5,549 nucleotides of DNA from contig RGNC01000138.1 of NCBI GenBank assembly GCA_010029175.1, positions 1 through 5,549 of the forward strand, in the 5' to 3' direction. The notes beneath the pieces were generated by a model. It saw only the letters and a list, made by a program, of their open reading frames with translations. It had not been told where the DNA came from and searched no databases. Source of the stretch: Synechococcaceae bacterium WB8_1B_136. GTDB taxonomy: Bacteria; Cyanobacteriota; Cyanobacteriia; PCC-6307; Cyanobiaceae. Below are positions 1-5,549 of this stretch, piece by piece. The stretch's first letter is position 1. Every line of letters begins with the position of its first letter. The translations under genes and the position numbers were made by a program.

Positions 1-405
1 CCCGCCGATCCAGACGACTGGAGCGATGCACTGGCGGAACTGGATCTGGAACTCAGGCGCATCGGCTGGGGACGCGAGCAGGAGGAGGCGTACCTGCAGC
101 GGGCCTTCGGCCACCCCAGCCGATCCCGTCTCACCGCCTTCAAGGATCTGAACGCCTATCTCAAGGCGGTGAAGCTGCTCCAGCCAGGCACGGATCCCCA
201 CAGCGCGGCAGTGCCCCTGCAGCGCTCCGACCTGCTCAGCCAGAGCGATCTGCTGCTGCAGCAACTGGGCTGGGATGCCAGCCGTGGCCGCGGCTTCCTG
301 GAACACCACTTCCAGCTGGCCAGCAGGCAACAGCTCAACGACGAGCAGCTGCTGCGGTTCAACCTGTTGCTGGAGGGTGAGCTGATCGCTGCGCCCCTGA
401 GCTGA
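1..405 (+). CDS. Partial conserved hypothetical protein with tandem GW...SR helical modules (C-terminus)
   Basis: The frame is open from the first base to a TGA at 403-405, giving 134 residues; the true start lies left of the window. A GTG at 169 is in frame, but starting there would cut off the first module, so I treat the gene as 5'-truncated. The visible part is soluble, rich in Leu, Gln, Arg and Glu, and has no membrane segment. Residues 14-60 and 82-128 are two copies of the same module: a leucine-rich helix, Gly-Trp (22-23, 90-91), an aromatic-Leu pair (31-32, 99-100), Phe (36, 104), Ser-Arg (40-41, 108-109) and Leu (44, 112). From recollection only, this resembles short motifs in cyanobacterial proteins of unknown function. 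I cannot assign a role. It converges on the next gene with a 36-bp gap. The reading frame is secure; the function is unknown. Confidence 0.85.
   Translation, partial: PADPDDWSDALAELDLELRRIGWGREQEEAYLQRAFGHPSRSRLTAFKDLNAYLKAVKLLQPGTDPHSAAVPLQRSDLLSQSDLLLQQLGWDASRGRGFLEHHFQLASRQQLNDEQLLRFNLLLEGELIAAPLS
40..384 (+). repeat. Two-copy protein-level tandem module inside the first gene
   Basis: Residues 14-60 (bases 40-180) align without gaps to residues 82-128 (bases 244-384), at a constant offset of 68 residues. By hand I count 13 identities in 47 positions, including both residues of the Gly-Trp and Ser-Arg pairs and regularly spaced leucines. The copies are linked by a Gly/Pro/Ser-containing spacer around residues 61-76. 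The DNA is not obviously repeated, so this would be an old internal duplication of a helical unit rather than a recent one. Confidence 0.6.
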
Positions 406-407
406 GC

Positions 408-440
408 CCTGCTCCTGGAGCACTCGGCCGCAGGAGCGGG
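408..440. terminator. Hairpin between convergent genes, probable bidirectional terminator
   Basis: Bases 411-417 (GCTCCTG) pair perfectly with 431-437 (CAGGAGC). The stem extends outward through a T-G wobble (410/438) and two C-G pairs (408-409 with 439-440), giving about ten pairs around a 13-base loop. It fills almost all of the 36-bp gap between two converging stop codons, where a two-way terminator is expected. No T-run follows on either strand, so intrinsic termination would be non-canonical; the hairpin could instead stabilise 3' ends. Confidence 0.55.
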
Positions 441-441
441 A

Positions 442-1320
442 TCAGCCCCAGGTCCCCCGGCAATGGGCCTGCAGCAGCTGCAGCCCGAGCGAGAGGTGGC
501 CCTGGTTGGCGTAGGCCTCCTCCTCCAGGGTGCGCTCCCGCACCGAGGCCGTGGCATAGATCGGGGCGGCCAGATGGTGCTGCGATAGGGGGTCGAGCTC
601 CCGCGGCAGCCCTAGTGGCGCGGGGCGGGACCGGAGGCCGCCGCCTCGGCAGCTCTGTGCCACATGGATGGCTTCGTGGTTGAGCACGCGCACGAACTCA
701 CGACTGCCCTTGGCGGGCACATCCGGGCGAATCCGCAACACCGCCGCCCGGGGCTCCCACTCGCCCGCTGCTCCCTGCTTGCGGGGTGGTCCGAGCACCA
801 CCGTGACCCCCCGGCGATGCAGCTCCCGCAGCAGGGCGGCGATGGCGCCACGCTCGACCTCAAAGCTGGGGGGATTGCGCATCAGTGCCTTGATCTCGGC
901 CACACTGAGCGGCGGGTCGGTGGACAGGCGCCGGTAGATGTAGCGGGTGCCGCCGCCGGGGATGGGCTCCGCCCGGGGCATCCAGCTGCGATCGGCGGCA
1001 TCCAACTGACTGAACAGCAGCTGCTCCCGTTGCGGAGCCAGCGGGTAGTCCTGTTGTCGCACGGAGGGCGATGGTTCCAGGCCGGTCTCAGGGCTGGCCA
1101 GGGCAGGGGCCTGCACCATCTGGCTCACGGAGAGGTGCTGGGCCAGCAGGGTGAGGCCGATGCCTCCCATCACCAGCAGGCCGGCCAAGGCCGGCAGCGG
1201 CCGCACCCGCGGAACCCTCACAAGCGGGTCGCCGCAGCTGCCACACACCAGGGCGCCGTCGCTGCGGCGGGCCAACCGCAACGGCCGGGGATGGCAGTAG
1301 GGACAGCGGAGGGTGGCCAT
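442..1320 (-). CDS. Putative membrane-anchored zinc metalloprotease-like protein with N-terminal zinc ribbon
   Basis: This gene encodes 292 residues from ATG (complement of 1318-1320) to TGA (complement of 442-444). The start was chosen because a zinc ribbon begins at once: C6-x2-C9 and C26-x2-C29. An Arg-rich stretch (35-40) precedes one hydrophobic segment (about 42-60), which suggests the N-terminus is cytoplasmic and the rest extracytoplasmic. A low-complexity linker (about 70-100) leads to the C-terminal domain. There, residues 215-219 read HEAIH, matching the HExxH zinc-protease signature (two His ligands, catalytic Glu216). EEEAYANQ at 266-273 could supply a third ligand, E267 or E268, in a gluzincin-like arrangement. 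The only other cysteines, C224 and C287, could form a disulfide. The frame could extend upstream to 1587, but that part lies antisense to mfd and looks non-native. No Shine-Dalgarno sequence is evident. The gene is secure; protease activity is inferred from motifs and substrates are unknown. Confidence 0.85.
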   Translation of the reverse strand: MATLRCPYCHPRPLRLARRSDGALVCGSCGDPLVRVPRVRPLPALAGLLVMGGIGLTLLAQHLSVSQMVQAPALASPETGLEPSPSVRQQDYPLAPQREQLLFSQLDAADRSWMPRAEPIPGGGTRYIYRRLSTDPPLSVAEIKALMRNPPSFEVERGAIAALLRELHRRGVTVVLGPPRKQGAAGEWEPRAAVLRIRPDVPAKGSREFVRVLNHEAIHVAQSCRGGGLRSRPAPLGLPRELDPLSQHHLAAPIYATASVRERTLEEEAYANQGHLSLGLQLLQAHCRGTWG

Positions 1321-1408
1321 GCCCCGATTCTGGCGAGATGAATCGCCCTGGAGACGCCCGCACCGTTGCAGTTGCGAAGATGCCCGGCTGTGCTCTTCCC
1401 CTACCCCG
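1321..1408. promoter_or_regulatory. Divergent intergenic control region between the metalloprotease-like gene and mfd
   Basis: The two start codons face away from each other across 88 bp, so promoters for both genes probably lie here or inside the opposite gene's 5' end. I see no convincing -35/-10 pair and no Shine-Dalgarno sequence for either start. I also see no match to the GTAC...GTWC-like LexA box known in cyanobacteria, so SOS control of mfd is not supported by this stretch. The one structured element is the inverted repeat at 1332-1347. Confidence 0.5.
1332..1347. promoter_or_regulatory. Short inverted repeat (GGCGA-6-TCGCC)
   Basis: GGCGA at 1332-1336 and TCGCC at 1343-1347 are perfect inverted complements around six bases. 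The repeat sits 12-27 bases upstream of the ATG of the minus-strand gene and about 60 bases upstream of mfd. It could be a small operator or a 5'-leader hairpin of the metalloprotease-like gene. Five-base arms arise easily by chance in GC-rich DNA, so support is weak. Confidence 0.2.
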
Positions 1409-4400
1409 ATGCCCCTCACCGCCCTGGTGCGCCAGCTGCAGCAGGCCAGCCTCACCGGGGAGGTGCTGGAGCGCTGCAAGCGGCCCGAGCGCCTGCGGCT
1501 GAGTGGTGCAGGCCGCGGCGCGCGGGCGTTGATCAGCAGTGCCCTCGCCGGCGCTGGCGAGGCACCGCTGCTGGTGGTGGTGCCCACCCTGGAGGAAGCG
1601 GGCCGCTGGGCGGCGCTGCTGGAGCTGATGGGCTGGCCCAGCTGCCAGCTCTATCCCACCAGCGAGGGCAGCCCCTACGAACCATTCGACCCCACCAGTG
1701 AGATCACCTGGGGGCAGCTGCAGGTGCTCAGCGAGCTGCTCGATCAACCCCAGCGGATCGCCATCGTGGCCACCGAGCGGGCGCTGCAGCCGCACCTGCC
1801 GCCGCCAGCGGCGCTGCAGGCCCAGTGCCTGAGCCTGCGCAAGGGCGACACGGTGGATCTGGAGCAGCTGAGCGAGACGCTGACGCGCCTTGGCTATGAG
1901 CGGGTCCCCAGCATCGAACAGGAAGGCAGCTGGAGCCGCCGCGGCGACATCGTGGATCTGTTCCCGGTGAGCGCCGAACTGCCGGTGCGGCTGGAGTTCT
2001 TCGGCGAAGAGCTGGAGAAACTGCGGGAATTCGACCCCGCCTCCCAGCGCTCCCTCGATCCGATCGACGTGGTGCGCCTCACCCCCACCGGCTACGCGCC
2101 GCTGATCGCCAGCGCCCTGCGGGAGGCCATGCCCGATGGGCTCGAACAACTACTGAGCCCCGAGGCCTGTGATCAGCTGCTGGAGGGGGGCAGCCCCGAG
2201 GGCCTGCGGCGGCTGATGGGGCTGGCCTGGGCCCACCCCGCCTGTCTGCTGGATTACATGCCCCCGAACACCCTGATCGCCGTGGATGAACGGCGCCACT
2301 GCCTCTCCCACGGCCAGCAGTGGGCCGACCACGCCTCAGACCACCACCAGGAGGTGTGCCAGGAGCTGGCGGCGGCGGCCGGCATCGGCGCCGAGGCGAT
2401 CGCGGCGCTGTTGCCGCCGCTGCTGCATCGGCCCCCCGCCGAAGCCCTCGCCCAGGCGGAGGCCTTCGCTGGCTTCGACCTGGCCGAACTGCACGAAACC
2501 GACCACCACCCCAACAGCTTCGATCTGGCCTCCCGCTCGGTGCCGGCCTACCCCAATGCCTTCGGCAAGTTGGCCGGCCTGGTGAAGGGGTTTGTAAGCG
2601 AGAAGGCCACGGTATGGCTGCTGTCGGCCCAGCCCAGCCGAGCGGTGGCGCTGCTGGAGGAACACGACTGCATCACCCGCTTCGTGCCCAATGCCGCGGA
2701 TGTCGCGGCCATCGCGCGACTGGTGGAGCAGGGCACCCCGGTGGCCCTGAAAACCAGGGGCACCGCCGAGTTGGAGGGTCTGCAGCTGCCGGCCTGGAAG
2801 CTGGTGCTGATCACCGACCGGGAATTCTTCGGCCAGCACAGCCTGGCCGCCACGGGCTATGTGCGCCGGCGCCGCAAGGCGGCAAGCCGCACGGTGGACC
2901 CGGGCAAGATGCAGCCGGGCGACTTCGTGGTGCACCGCAACCACGGCATCGGCAGGTTTCTCAAGCTGGAGAAGCTGGCCATCGGCGGCGAGTCGCGCGA
3001 CTACCTGGTGGTGCAGTACGCCGACGGCCTGCTGCGGGTGGCCGCCGATCAGCTGGGCAGCCTCGGCCGCTACCGGGCCACAAGCGAGACCCCGCCCGAG
3101 CTCAACCGCATGGGCGGCACCGCCTGGAGCAAGGCCAAGGAGCGGGCCCGGAAGGCGATCCGCAAGGTGGCGGTGGATCTGGTGAAGCTCTACGCCGAAC
3201 GGCACCAGGCCGCGGGCTTTGCCTATCCCCCCGATGGCCCCTGGCAGCAGGAGCTGGAAGACTCCTTCCCCTATGAGCCCACCCCCGACCAGCTCAAGGC
3301 GATCACGGAGGTGAAGCGCGACATGGAGCAGCCCCAGCCCATGGACCGGCTGGTGTGCGGCGATGTGGGCTTCGGCAAGACCGAAGTGGCAATCCGCGCC
3401 ATCTTCAAGGCCGTGACGGCCGGCAAGCAGGTGGCGATGCTGGCCCCCACCACCGTGCTGGCCCAGCAGCATTGGCGCTCCCTCTCCGAGCGCTTCGCCC
3501 CCTATCCCCTCAAGGTGAGCCTGCTCAACCGCTTCCGCACCGCCGGCGAGCGCAAGGTGATCCAGGAGGGTCTGGCGGAGGGCACCGTGGATGTGGTGGT
3601 GGGCACCCACCAGCTGCTGGGCAAGGGCACCAGCTTCAAGCAGCTGGGGCTGCTGGTGGTGGATGAGGAACAGCGCTTCGGTGTGAATCAGAAGGAAAAG
3701 ATCAAGGCCCTGCGCAAGGACGTCGACGTGCTGACGCTCAGCGCCACGCCGATTCCGCGCACGCTCTACATGAGCCTTTCGGGGGTGCGGGAGATGAGCC
3801 TGATCACCACGCCACCGCCCCTGCGCCGCCCGATCAAGACGCACCTGGCGGCCCTGGATGAGGAGGCGGTGCGCAGTGCCATCCGCCAGGAGCTCGACCG
3901 CGGCGGCCAGATCTTCTACGTGGTGCCGCGGGTGGAGGGAATCGAAGACGTGGCGGCCCAGTTGCGGGCGATGATCCCCGGCCTGCGGCTGCTGGTGGCC
4001 CACGGCCAGATGGCCGAAGGCGAACTGGAGAGCGCCATGGTGGCCTTCAATGCCGGCGAGGGAGATCTGATGCTCTGCACCACGATTGTGGAAAGCGGCC
4101 TCGACATCCCGCGGGTGAACACGATCCTGATCGAGGACGCCCACAAGTTCGGCCTGGCCCAGCTCTACCAGCTGCGGGGCAGGGTGGGCCGCAGCGGCAT
4201 TCAGGCCCATGCCTGGCTGTTCTATCCAGGCGATGCCTCGCTGAGCGAAGCGGCCCGGCAGCGGCTGCGGGCGATTCAGGAATTTGCCCAGCTGGGCTCC
4301 GGCTATCAGTTGGCCATGCGCGACATGGAGATCCGCGGCGTGGGCAACCTGCTGGGGGTGGAGCAGAGCGGCCAGATGGAAACCATCGGCTTTGACCTCT

Positions 4401-4993
4401 ACATGGAGATGCTGCAGGAATCCCTCGCTGAGATCCAGGGCCAGGACATCCCGGCGGTCGACGACACCCAGATCGATCTGCCGATCACCGCCTTCATCCC
4501 CGGCGACTGGATCACCGAAAACGACGAGAAGATGGCCGCCTACCGGGCCGCCGCCGACTGCGGCAGCAAGGAGGCCCTGGTGGAGCTCGCCGCCGGCTGG
4601 GTGGATCGCTACGGCGCCATCCCGGCACCGGTGCAGTCGCTGCTGCAGCTGCTGGAGCTGAAGCTGGTGGCCAGGCGCTGCGGCTTCTCGCGCATCAAGC
4701 CGGAAAAGCCCAACATCGCCCTGGAAACGCCGATGGAGGAACCGGCCTTCCGGCTGCTGCGCCAGGGCCTGCCCCAGCACCTGCACGGCCGCCTGGTGTA
4801 CCAGCCCGGTTCAGGAACAACCGCCAAGGTGCTGGCCCGGGGCCTGGGGGTGCTGCCGGCCGAGAAGCAACTGGAGGAGCTGATGGGCTGGCTGAACCAG
4901 ATGGCCGCCCAGATCCCCGGCGCCGATGGCCTCAGCGACGCCCAGCGCGCCGAGCAGCAGACCGCCCAGAACCAGGCGGTGCTGGCGGTGTGA
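1409..4993 (+). CDS. mfd: Transcription-repair coupling factor Mfd
   Basis: Mfd is a cytoplasmic ATP-driven DNA translocase that pushes or releases RNA polymerase stalled at lesions and recruits UvrA for nucleotide excision repair. The 1194 residues match the full length of the family (E. coli about 1148). Domain order is complete. The UvrB-like module includes PYEPFDP (89-95) and RRGDIVDLFP (177-186). The RNA-polymerase-interacting domain begins near GDFVVH (504-509). The RecG-like motor has Walker A GDVGFGKT (651-658), Walker B DEEQ (752-755), motif III SATP (778-781) and motif VI QLRGRVGRSG (921-930). The TRG motif begins GSGYQLAMRD (963-972), and R976 seems equivalent to E. coli R953. The regulatory D7 domain covers roughly 1025 to the end. 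ATG 1409 was preferred because the frame's upstream extension to 1313 is Cys/Arg-rich, unlike Mfd, and would overlap the divergent gene. No Shine-Dalgarno sequence is visible, as is common in cyanobacteria. No truncation or missing catalytic residue is seen. Confidence 0.98.
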   Translation: MPLTALVRQLQQASLTGEVLERCKRPERLRLSGAGRGARALISSALAGAGEAPLLVVVPTLEEAGRWAALLELMGWPSCQLYPTSEGSPYEPFDPTSEITWGQLQVLSELLDQPQRIAIVATERALQPHLPPPAALQAQCLSLRKGDTVDLEQLSETLTRLGYERVPSIEQEGSWSRRGDIVDLFPVSAELPVRLEFFGEELEKLREFDPASQRSLDPIDVVRLTPTGYAPLIASALREAMPDGLEQLLSPEACDQLLEGGSPEGLRRLMGLAWAHPACLLDYMPPNTLIAVDERRHCLSHGQQWADHASDHHQEVCQELAAAAGIGAEAIAALLPPLLHRPPAEALAQAEAFAGFDLAELHETDHHPNSFDLASRSVPAYPNAFGKLAGLVKGFVSEKATVWLLSAQPSRAVALLEEHDCITRFVPNAADVAAIARLVEQGTPVALKTRGTAELEGLQLPAWKLVLITDREFFGQHSLAATGYVRRRRKAASRTVDPGKMQPGDFVVHRNHGIGRFLKLEKLAIGGESRDYLVVQYADGLLRVAADQLGSLGRYRATSETPPELNRMGGTAWSKAKERARKAIRKVAVDLVKLYAERHQAAGFAYPPDGPWQQELEDSFPYEPTPDQLKAITEVKRDMEQPQPMDRLVCGDVGFGKTEVAIRAIFKAVTAGKQVAMLAPTTVLAQQHWRSLSERFAPYPLKVSLLNRFRTAGERKVIQEGLAEGTVDVVVGTHQLLGKGTSFKQLGLLVVDEEQRFGVNQKEKIKALRKDVDVLTLSATPIPRTLYMSLSGVREMSLITTPPPLRRPIKTHLAALDEEAVRSAIRQELDRGGQIFYVVPRVEGIEDVAAQLRAMIPGLRLLVAHGQMAEGELESAMVAFNAGEGDLMLCTTIVESGLDIPRVNTILIEDAHKFGLAQLYQLRGRVGRSGIQAHAWLFYPGDASLSEAARQRLRAIQEFAQLGSGYQLAMRDMEIRGVGNLLGVEQSGQMETIGFDLYMEMLQESLAEIQGQDIPAVDDTQIDLPITAFIPGDWITENDEKMAAYRAAADCGSKEALVELAAGWVDRYGAIPAPVQSLLQLLELKLVARRCGFSRIKPEKPNIALETPMEEPAFRLLRQGLPQHLHGRLVYQPGSGTTAKVLARGLGVLPAEKQLEELMGWLNQMAAQIPGADGLSDAQRAEQQTAQNQAVLAV

Positions 4994-5017
4994 CAGCGGC
5001 TCTCATCCAGCTCAATT

Positions 5018-5038
5018 GTTCGTTACGATTGCGTGAAC
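5018..5038 (+). promoter_or_regulatory. Possible -10 element and imperfect dyad upstream of the small membrane protein gene
   Basis: The 65-bp gap after mfd is AT-richer than its surroundings. TACGAT at 5024-5029 matches the -10 consensus at four of six positions and would place transcription start about 20-25 bases before the ATG at 5059. No good -35 is found at normal spacing. The same stretch is an imperfect dyad: GTTC (5018-5021) with GAAC (5035-5038), and ACG (5025-5027) with CGT (5032-5034). This supports separate transcription of the small gene only weakly; read-through from mfd is the alternative, since no terminator hairpin is seen in this gap. Confidence 0.3.
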
Positions 5039-5058
5039 TTCCTTAATGCGGCCGGCCC

Positions 5059-5235
5059 ATGGGCGAACTGATGGATGTCACCGGCGGCTTCGAGGGAGGC
5101 TTTGGCCTGATCTCAGCCCTGGTGAGCGTGGTGGCCCTCGGCATCTACGCCCTCAGCCAAGGGGATCCCGGCAACGACGACGACGACTCCTCCCCCGGTG
5201 GGGGATTGATGCAGCCCGTGGGCGGTGCCGCCTGA
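5059..5235 (+). CDS. Small single-span membrane protein with acidic tail, unknown function
   Basis: ATG 5059 to TGA 5233-5235 gives 58 residues. The layout is coherent: a short acidic N-terminus (E3, D6, E12) with a Gly-rich turn, one hydrophobic helix at about 15-33 (FGLISALVSVVALGIYALS), a GDPGN linker, four consecutive Asp (40-43), and a Gly/Pro-rich end. There is no Lys, Arg or His anywhere, giving roughly eight acidic residues and no basic ones. An overlapping frame starting at ATG 5046 encodes an Arg-rich sequence typical of GC-rich shadow frames, so I prefer this one. An internal ATG at residue 5 is a possible alternative start. It does not match the small photosystem or cytochrome b6f subunits I can recall, such as PsbX or Psb30. 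It lies 65 bp after mfd on the same strand and converges on the protease gene. Function unknown; a small membrane-complex or regulatory subunit is speculation. Confidence 0.72.
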   Translation: MGELMDVTGGFEGGFGLISALVSVVALGIYALSQGDPGNDDDDSSPGGGLMQPVGGAA

Positions 5236-5250
5236 GGCGCGGCTCCGCAA

Positions 5251-5268
5251 CACCGTTCAGCCCCGGTG
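5251..5268. terminator. Weak hairpin between convergent genes, possible terminator
   Basis: CACCG at 5251-5255 and CGGTG at 5264-5268 form a five-pair stem with an eight-base loop, inside the 34-bp gap between two converging stop codons. Location favours a shared terminator, but the stem is short and no T-run follows on either strand. Confidence 0.3.
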
Positions 5269-5269
5269 C

Positions 5270-5549
5270 TTAGCGCGGCAGCGCAGCCGGCAGGTTGGCG
5301 CTGGCTGGGTCGAAGGTCTTGGCCTTGCTCACCGTGCCGGCGCCACGCACCTGCTTGAGCAGCGTCGTTTCGGCCACCCGGTACTGGCTGTCCTTTTTGG
5401 TGCCCAGGTCCTCCAGGCGCAGCTTCTGAGCTTCGTCTGAGCTGAGCTTGGCCCGCACATCGGGGTCGATGCCGTGCTTGTGGATGTCGCGGCCGCTGGG
5501 GGTGAGGTATTTGGCGATGGTCACGGTCATGCCGGAACCATCGGATAGG
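5270..5549 (-). CDS. Carboxyl-terminal processing protease (peptidase family S41), partial C-terminus
   Basis: The minus-strand frame runs from the right edge to a TAA (complement of 5270-5272), giving 92 visible residues and no start. The methionine at 5530 is internal, because the open frame upstream of it reads LSDGSG, a conserved part of the family. LSDGSGMTVTIAKYLTPSGR followed by DIHKHGIDPDV is the characteristic strand-and-turn region after the S41 catalytic Ser-Lys dyad. The active-site residues and the PDZ domain are therefore outside the window. A charged helical tail (about residues 31-65) and a Pro/Ala-rich end follow. In cyanobacteria and chloroplasts, Ctp enzymes are lumenal or periplasmic; CtpA matures the photosystem II D1 protein by removing its C-terminal extension. 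Cyanobacteria carry several paralogues (CtpA, CtpB, CtpC), and this fragment cannot separate them, so I give no symbol. Family assignment is strong. Confidence 0.92.
   Translation of the reverse strand, partial: LSDGSGMTVTIAKYLTPSGRDIHKHGIDPDVRAKLSSDEAQKLRLEDLGTKKDSQYRVAETTLLKQVRGAGTVSKAKTFDPASANLPAALPR

Noticed and set aside
664..1341. A 225-codon plus-strand frame opposite the metalloprotease-like gene
   Set aside because: It is antisense to a gene with clear motifs and has the same GC-driven low-complexity composition, with no domain.
1366..1394. TTGCAG, 17-base spacer, TGTGCT as an mfd promoter
   Set aside because: The -10 half matches only three of six consensus positions, and it would give a leader of under ten bases; a chance match is likely.
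1313..1408. Upstream extension of mfd to an ATG at 1313
   Set aside because: The extra 32 residues are Cys/Arg-rich, unlike Mfd N-termini, and would overlap the start of the divergent gene. ATG 1409 gives a typical Mfd beginning.
1321..1587. Upstream extension of the metalloprotease-like gene to 1587
   Set aside because: The added 89 residues are antisense to mfd and Ser/Arg-rich; the zinc ribbon starts naturally right after the ATG at 1320.
1088..2149. A 353-codon minus-strand frame across the mfd 5' end and the divergent gene
   Set aside because: It overlaps two well-supported genes and has His/Gln/Ala/Gly-rich composition typical of a shadow frame.
2396..2403. One perfect HIP1 octamer GCGATCGC
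   Set aside because: HIP1 is highly enriched in many cyanobacteria, but a single copy in this GC-rich window is close to chance and does not show enrichment.
2336..4786. An 816-codon open frame antisense to mfd
   Set aside because: Its codons are exact reverse complements of mfd codons, so stops appear only where mfd uses TTA, CTA or TCA, which are rare in this GC-rich gene. It ends precisely at a TCA serine codon (2336-2338). The product is low-complexity, rich in His, Gln, Gly and Ala, with no recognisable domain.
5046..5273. A 75-codon plus-strand frame overlapping the small membrane protein
   Set aside because: It is Arg/Pro/Gly-rich with no coherent segment and overlaps the downstream protease stop, whereas the frame from 5059 gives a clean membrane span and ends before it.

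Overview
The window looks like a GC-rich picocyanobacterial chromosome segment (Cyanobium/Synechococcus type). This is inferred from the strong G/C third-position bias, a Mfd with the DEEQ form of Walker B, a tail of a C-terminal processing protease (S41), and small or hypothetical proteins of a kind I associate with cyanobacteria. No mobile element, CRISPR array, tRNA or rRNA is visible.

Layout. (1) Positions 1-405, + strand: the C-terminal 134 residues of a gene entering from the left edge. They contain two copies of a ~47-residue helical module. (2) Positions 406-441: a short convergent gap filled by a strong hairpin. (3) Positions 442-1320, - strand: a 292-residue protein with an N-terminal zinc ribbon, one membrane segment and a C-terminal domain carrying HEAIH and a downstream EEEAYANQ. 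It is probably a membrane-anchored zinc metalloprotease-like protein. (4) Positions 1321-1408: an 88-bp divergent control region. (5) Positions 1409-4993, + strand: mfd, the complete transcription-repair coupling factor, which dominates the window. (6) Positions 5059-5235, + strand: a 58-residue one-span membrane protein with a very acidic tail and no basic residues. (7) Positions 5270-5549, - strand: the C-terminal 92 residues of an S41 carboxyl-terminal processing protease, cut by the right edge.

How the genes relate. mfd and the putative metalloprotease are divergent, so they may share control sequences. The small membrane protein follows mfd on the same strand but has a possible promoter of its own. 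The two convergent junctions (406-441 and 5236-5269) each hold a hairpin. Nothing suggests one functional operon: this reads as ordinary chromosome with a housekeeping repair gene flanked by poorly characterised genes. The least ordinary parts are the zinc-ribbon/HExxH protein, the small acidic membrane protein and the tandem-module protein at the left edge.
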